Source: Paenibacillus sp. SYP-B3998 (lineage in GTDB: Bacteria > Bacillota > Bacilli > Paenibacillales > NBRC-103111). From it: DNA of 64,000 nucleotides. A program made the translations under genes and the position numbers. Shown here in pieces: positions 60,714 to 64,000 of the stretch (its first letter is position 1; every line of letters begins with the position of its first letter). The stretch covers positions 186,001-250,000 of the forward strand of contig NZ_JAAIKC010000001.1 of NCBI RefSeq assembly GCF_010820665.1. The letters run 5' to 3'. The notes under the pieces are model-generated. The model was not told where the DNA came from, did no database searches, and saw only the letters and a program-made list of their open reading frames with translations.

Positions 60714-61056
60714 GAAGATCAGTCCTTTCTATAGTAAAATTGGTTGCTTGAAAATAATAGAAAAATACGTAAAGAGGATATATTTGGACAATTATATAAT
60801 GTTTGATTTAAAAAAATTGTATAAGCATGTCGACTGGAAAAAGATGGGGCAAACAGCCTGTTTGTTCATTCGCGTTATCATGTTTTTATTATTAATAGTT
60901 TGACACGCATCAAATGATTGAATATACTAGATTTAAAATAATATACAATTTTTGTAACTTCTTGGGCATCTAATTATATTCTATAGTAATCATATAAGTA
61001 GTCTAATCGATGTTTCGGCACGTTGGAGGAGCTTAGATGATCAGAGAACCAATCGA
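60714..61056. other. Gap between loaP and the polyketide operon
   Basis: 343 bp: loaP upstream region; a 34-codon frame (60799-60903, MFDLKKLYKHVDWKK..., hydrophobic end) with no clear ribosome site; an inverted repeat CAAACAG-C-CTGTTTG (60850-60864); the sigma-A promoter 60900-60928; and a leader of about 120 nt with a small hairpin at 61008-61022 (stem CG-TG/CACG, loop TTTCGG). Confidence 0.6.
60900..60928 (+). promoter_or_regulatory. Sigma-A promoter of the polyketide operon
   Basis: TTGACA (60900-60905), 17 bp, TATACT (60923-60928). Start of transcription near 60935. Confidence 0.82.
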
Positions 61057-61066
61057 ATGGATATAG
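61037..61066 (+). CDS. Nine-codon leader peptide overlapping the PPTase start
   Basis: GGAGGAG (61025-61031) serves an ATG at 61037 that reads M-I-R-E-P-I-E-W-I and stops at 61066, 10 bp into the phosphopantetheinyl transferase frame. The transferase start at 61057 itself has no ribosome site, so translational coupling through this short frame is plausible. Confidence 0.4.
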   Translation: MIREPIEWI

Positions 61067-61950
61067 GGAGTAGTTTGCCTATAAATAATAGCGTATATCC
61101 TAAGATATCAGAAAATTCAGACTTGTATAAGGAGGTGAATTATATTTCTGCCAGACTCCTTTCAACAAATCCAAACACGATGATGCAAGAGCTGTTATTC
61201 GAAGGAGTAACTCGAGAATATAAGGCTCATTTTTGCATTTCTTATTTTCCTGAGGACTATCGGTACGCTGATATGAAGCCGATTCTGCATCCGAAAGAAC
61301 TTGAATATTACACGACGCTCCGATTCGAACGGCGGGCACAGAGCTACCTTGCTGGCCGATATGTTGCTAAGAAAGCAGCCTCGCTCCTTTTTAAAGAGGA
61401 TAATATGGCCTCTATTTGTATTGACCAAGGAATTTTTTATCAACCGATTGTTATATACCCGGCCAGTTCCAATACGCAAGTAAGCATTACACATGGCGGT
61501 GGTCTTGCGGCAGCACTTGCATTTTCAGAACGATTTCCGTTGGCAATCGATATAGAAAAGATATTGATTAAAAAAGAGTTTTTTATGAGTCAATTTACGG
61601 ATCCAGAAATTACGCTCATTCAAAGCTTGTCGTTTGCTAATGATACGGCCTTTACCGTATTGTGGACGGTGAAAGAAGCTTTGTCTAAGACATTGAAAAC
61701 AGGTTTGATGGCCCCGCTTTCCATTTATGAAGTAAATCACATGGAAGTAAAGGATGGCGTTCTATACAGTTCCTTTGCAAATTTTATGCAGTACTCGGCG
61801 GCTTCGCTTATTTTCGATACCTATGTATGCTCGATTGTCTATCCGAAGAGGATGCCACTTGTGGTCGGCACTCTCAATGAGACGTTGGTACGTTTCATGG
61901 CGATTTCCAAAATCCCCCCCAACAAAATTGGAGGGGGTTTTTTTCAGTGA
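61057..61950 (+). CDS. 4'-phosphopantetheinyl transferase, Sfp type
   Basis: Activates acyl-carrier and peptidyl-carrier proteins by attaching phosphopantetheine. 297 residues if it begins at 61057. The start is uncertain: no own ribosome site there, and AAGGAGGTG (about 61129-61137) lies inside the frame without a standard start behind it. Motifs: FERRAQSYLAGRYVAKKA, VSITHGGGLAAALAF, LAIDIEKI (Mg-binding DxE) and WTVKEALSKTLKTGL. It is the first gene of the polyketide operon. Its 3' end contains a strong terminator hairpin (61909-61944). Confidence 0.85.
   Translation: MDIGSSLPINNSVYPKISENSDLYKEVNYISARLLSTNPNTMMQELLFEGVTREYKAHFCISYFPEDYRYADMKPILHPKELEYYTTLRFERRAQSYLAGRYVAKKAASLLFKEDNMASICIDQGIFYQPIVIYPASSNTQVSITHGGGLAAALAFSERFPLAIDIEKILIKKEFFMSQFTDPEITLIQSLSFANDTAFTVLWTVKEALSKTLKTGLMAPLSIYEVNHMEVKDGVLYSSFANFMQYSAASLIFDTYVCSIVYPKRMPLVVGTLNETLVRFMAISKIPPNKIGGGFFQ
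61909..61944 (+). terminator. Intrinsic terminator inside the end of the PPTase gene
   Basis: Stem of AAAATCCCC... with ...GGGGGTTTT: 13 of 14 positions pair around the loop CAAAA, with one mismatch and one T-G pair, followed by seven T. It overlaps the last codons of the transferase gene while the operon continues downstream. Confidence 0.88.
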
Positions 61951-62023
61951 ATGTCAAGGTACCGAAGCGATTATCTGTATGCCAAGGGGATACTCAAATT
62001 TACTATATCAGGAGGAATTTAGG

Positions 62024-62320
62024 ATGAGTACACGTGTTGAACCGATTTATTTGAAGGAAATTTCCAAGCTTGGATCGCCTAAGGAAGGCTGGGGGCCGTA
62101 TCAATGGTACAAGGATATGAGAGACAATCAACCCGTTTATTACGATGCTGAGCAAGCTTTTAGCTCGGAAAATTTAGTGAGTTGGGAAGCCCGAATTCAA
62201 CGCATCGTCAACGAAATGCTGGATGAGCTTGCGGACCGCTTCGAAGCCCGCTTGAAAGTAAAGACGGCATTAACGACATTTATTCAACGCTTTTCACATG
62301 CACAGCTAATTGTAGCATGA
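62024..62320 (+). pseudogene. Cytochrome P450 remnant with internal deletions
   Basis: 98 residues with a perfect ribosome site (AGGAGGA) and start. Residues 1-43 resemble a P450 N-terminus (GWGPYQWYKDMRDNQPVYYDAE). Residues about 46-72 resemble the later SSENLVSWEARIQRIVNEMLDELAD stretch. Residues 74-96 resemble the very C-terminus (EARLKVKTALTTFIQRFSHAQL). The I-helix, the ExxR motif and the heme Cys loop are missing, so it cannot be an active P450. Its stop overlaps the next start (ATGA), so translation may still serve coupling. Confidence 0.7.
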
Positions 62321-63006
62321 AGAGTACCTATGAGATCATTCGACTGAAGGCTGGTTCGCCGCTGATGCCCAACTACATGTACGTGATTTTGGACAGAGCT
62401 ACTCATGAAGCTGCGATTATTGATCCCGGGTGGGATCTGGAGCTGATTACGACATGTTTTAGGGAATTAGGGGCGCAACCCTCTATTATCCTGCTGACAC
62501 ATTCCCATTTTGACCATGTAAATATGGTAGAGCCTTTAGTTGAAAGATTCGGATCACTGGTGTATATGTCTGCTATAGAAAGCGAGTATTACCAAATTAG
62601 ACCAACTAATTTAATCCAATTTCACGATTTGGATGCCATTTATTTGGGCCAAACTCGCATTCAATGTATGATAACCCCAGGTCATACCGCAGGGGGGAGC
62701 TGCTTCCTTCTGTCTGACAGTTTATTTACTGGAGATACGGTTTTTATTGAAGGCTGCGGCGTGTGCAATATGGAGGGAGGATCTCCTGAGCAGATGTATG
62801 AGAGTATTCAAAGAATTAAACGGGTCGTAGCTCCCCATGTTCGTATTTATCCAGGACATTCGTATGGAAAGCCGTTAGGCAGTACGTTGGGTGATTTGGA
62901 AAAGTGCAATATTTACTTTGGTTTGGATGTCAAAAAGCATTTTGTCGATTTCAGAATGCGTAAAAATCAGAAGCCTTATTTTCCAATAGACTTTAGAGAA
63001 TTGTAA
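62317..63006 (+). CDS. pksB: Metallo-beta-lactamase-fold hydrolase, PksB type
   Basis: 229 residues; ATG overlaps the P450-remnant stop. Zinc motif THSHFDHVN (HxHxDH), GHTAGGSCF, FTGDTVF and a late PGHSYG, i.e. a complete glyoxalase-II-like metal site. In Bacillus bacillaene-type clusters pksB sits directly before pksC, as here. Its role there is not settled; removal of stalled acyl chains from carrier proteins is one proposal. Confidence 0.82.
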   Translation: MKSTYEIIRLKAGSPLMPNYMYVILDRATHEAAIIDPGWDLELITTCFRELGAQPSIILLTHSHFDHVNMVEPLVERFGSLVYMSAIESEYYQIRPTNLIQFHDLDAIYLGQTRIQCMITPGHTAGGSCFLLSDSLFTGDTVFIEGCGVCNMEGGSPEQMYESIQRIKRVVAPHVRIYPGHSYGKPLGSTLGDLEKCNIYFGLDVKKHFVDFRMRKNQKPYFPIDFREL

Positions 63007-63039
63007 TTCGGCAGATCAGAATGAAAGAAGAGGTGACAC

Positions 63040-64000
63040 ATGGGCAATCCTGTCGTTTTTATGTTTTCCGGACAAGGTTCTCAATATTGGAATATGGGAA
63101 AAGAACTCTATAATCAAGATCCTGTCTTTCGTAAATGGATGCTGGAACTCGATGATCTCGTGCAGCCGATGATAGGGAAATCTGTGCTGGCTCATCTGTA
63201 CAACCCTCAAAAAGGGAGGAATGAGATCTTCGATCAACTGACATACTCACACCCGGCTGTATTCATGGTTGAATATGCGTTGGCTCAATCGTTGAAAGCC
63301 AGTGGCATTACTCCCGACCTTGTCATAGGGAGTAGTTTGGGGGAGTTTACTTCGGCTACGGTAGCTGGTGTTCTCGATGTGGAATCGTCGCTCGAATCGA
63401 TTACAGAGCAAGCGCGGATTATTCAGACTTATTGTGAGCGAGGGAGCATGTTGGCGATTCTTCACAATGTGAGCCTATACGAGGAAACAGAAACGCTGAA
63501 CAAGTTCTCAGAGTTGGCTTCGGTTAATTTTGACTCCCATTTTGTCGTTTCGGGAGGAAGTGAGCCTATCAAGGAGATTCAGTCCATGCTTAAGGCGAAG
63601 GGGATACTGTGTCAGGCGCTGCCAGTATCTTATGCATTTCACTCCACCTGGATAGATCCTGCAGAAGATGTGTACAAAAACATACTGCAAACGCAATCAT
63701 TTCGGACTCCTCAGATCACAATGGTGTCTTCAGTCAATGGTCAGGTTGAAAGCCACATACAGAGGGAGTACTTCTGGGAGGTTGTGAGAAAACCGATTCA
63801 ATTCACAATGGGCATTCAGCAAGTTGAGAAGCTAGACTGCCCTGTTTATGTGGATTTAAGCCCGTCGAGTACTTTGGCTAACTTTGCGAAAAGGAATATA
63901 GATCGTTCAGAGCTCAAATGTTTACCCATTTTGACGCCCTTTCATCAAGACTTAAAAAATATGGAAATGGTGAAGGGGATGCTGCGCAATTGGCAGAAGT
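63040..64000 (+). CDS. pksC: Trans-acting malonyl-CoA acyltransferase, PksC/FabD type (3' partial)
   Basis: Loads malonyl units onto the carrier proteins of a trans-AT polyketide synthase. 320 codons are visible from the ATG 63040 (GAAGAGGTGA upstream), and the frame runs off the right edge. FMFSGQGSQYWNMG at the N-terminus, nucleophile Ser in IGSSLGEF, and active-site His in AFHSTW. The usual GHSxGE reads GSSxGE here. This confirms that a trans-AT polyketide cluster continues to the right. Confidence 0.9.
   Translation, partial: MGNPVVFMFSGQGSQYWNMGKELYNQDPVFRKWMLELDDLVQPMIGKSVLAHLYNPQKGRNEIFDQLTYSHPAVFMVEYALAQSLKASGITPDLVIGSSLGEFTSATVAGVLDVESSLESITEQARIIQTYCERGSMLAILHNVSLYEETETLNKFSELASVNFDSHFVVSGGSEPIKEIQSMLKAKGILCQALPVSYAFHSTWIDPAEDVYKNILQTQSFRTPQITMVSSVNGQVESHIQREYFWEVVRKPIQFTMGIQQVEKLDCPVYVDLSPSSTLANFAKRNIDRSELKCLPILTPFHQDLKNMEMVKGMLRNWQK

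Noticed and set aside
61754..62023. Long upstream extension of the P450-remnant frame
   Set aside because: It lies antisense-free but fully inside the PPTase gene in another frame and crosses the terminator. The ATG at 62024 has an ideal ribosome site.
1..64000. CRISPR arrays, insertion sequences, phage genes, tRNA or rRNA genes
   Set aside because: No regularly spaced repeats, transposase motifs, phage structural genes or conserved RNA-gene sequence were seen while reading both strands.

Overview
The window looks like a chromosome segment of a Gram-positive, soil-type Firmicute, most likely Paenibacillus or a close relative. The reasons are strong GGAGG-type ribosome binding sites, frequent TTG and GTG starts, lipoprotein sugar-binding proteins with ATPase-less ABC importers, YesM/YesN-type two-component pairs next to them, an SLH-domain surface protein, intrinsic hairpin-plus-T terminators, and the start of a Bacillus-like trans-AT polyketide cluster. 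No rRNA, tRNA, CRISPR array, transposase or phage gene was seen. This assignment is inference from gene content, not from a marker gene.

Layout. (1) 1-10.4 kb: a carbohydrate uptake locus with two permeases, a binding lipoprotein, a sensor kinase, a large secreted beta-helix protein with two DNRLRE/CBM96-like modules, a parvulin-like foldase and an AraC-type response regulator. (2) 10.5-21 kb: a phospholipid-breakdown salvage neighbourhood. It holds a UgpA-UgpE-UgpB importer on the minus strand, a divergent glycerophosphodiester phosphodiesterase, a secreted AT-rich RCC1-repeat protein, the pair aas-lplT, and a diacylglycerol-kinase-family gene that converges on lplT with overlapping stop codons. 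(3) 21-24.6 kb: a chemoreceptor, then about 1.1 kb without a convincing gene. That stretch holds a long imperfect palindrome, a near-consensus promoter feeding a structured untranslated transcript with its own terminator, a second possible short transcript, then an OsmC-family gene. (4) 24.7-34 kb: a second kinase/regulator plus ABC importer, followed by a GH3 N-acetylhexosaminidase and a ROK sugar kinase, which fits amino-sugar oligosaccharide uptake and use. (5) 34-41.3 kb: an MFS exporter, a DeoR regulator with two operator copies, a short MerR regulator, a TetR stub, a DUF2238 membrane protein, a lactonase and a secreted DUF5050-like protein. (6) 41-50 kb: a MarR-controlled efflux unit (two HlyD-type adaptors, a DHA2 transporter, an SLH protein) and a second MarR-MFS pair. 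(7) 50-60 kb: assorted small genes around a two-gene unit made of a ubiquitin-like beta-grasp protein ending in Gly-Gly-Leu-Trp and a 1654-residue DUF4132/MolR-type protein. (8) 60-64 kb: a LoaP-type NusG paralogue facing the start of a trans-AT polyketide cluster (phosphopantetheinyl transferase, P450 remnant, PksB-like hydrolase, PksC-like acyltransferase) that runs off the right end.

How the parts work together. None of the three ABC importers has its own ATPase here, so all probably borrow a shared MsmX-type ATPase. The polyketide operon has a clear sigma-A promoter but also a strong intrinsic terminator inside the end of its first gene, a situation that processive antitermination by the neighbouring LoaP-like protein would resolve. 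The best candidates for undescribed biology are the beta-grasp/DUF4132 pair, the structured RNA locus at 23.48-23.85 kb, and a 20-bp operator shared between the aas promoter region and the MerR/DUF2238 intergenic region.
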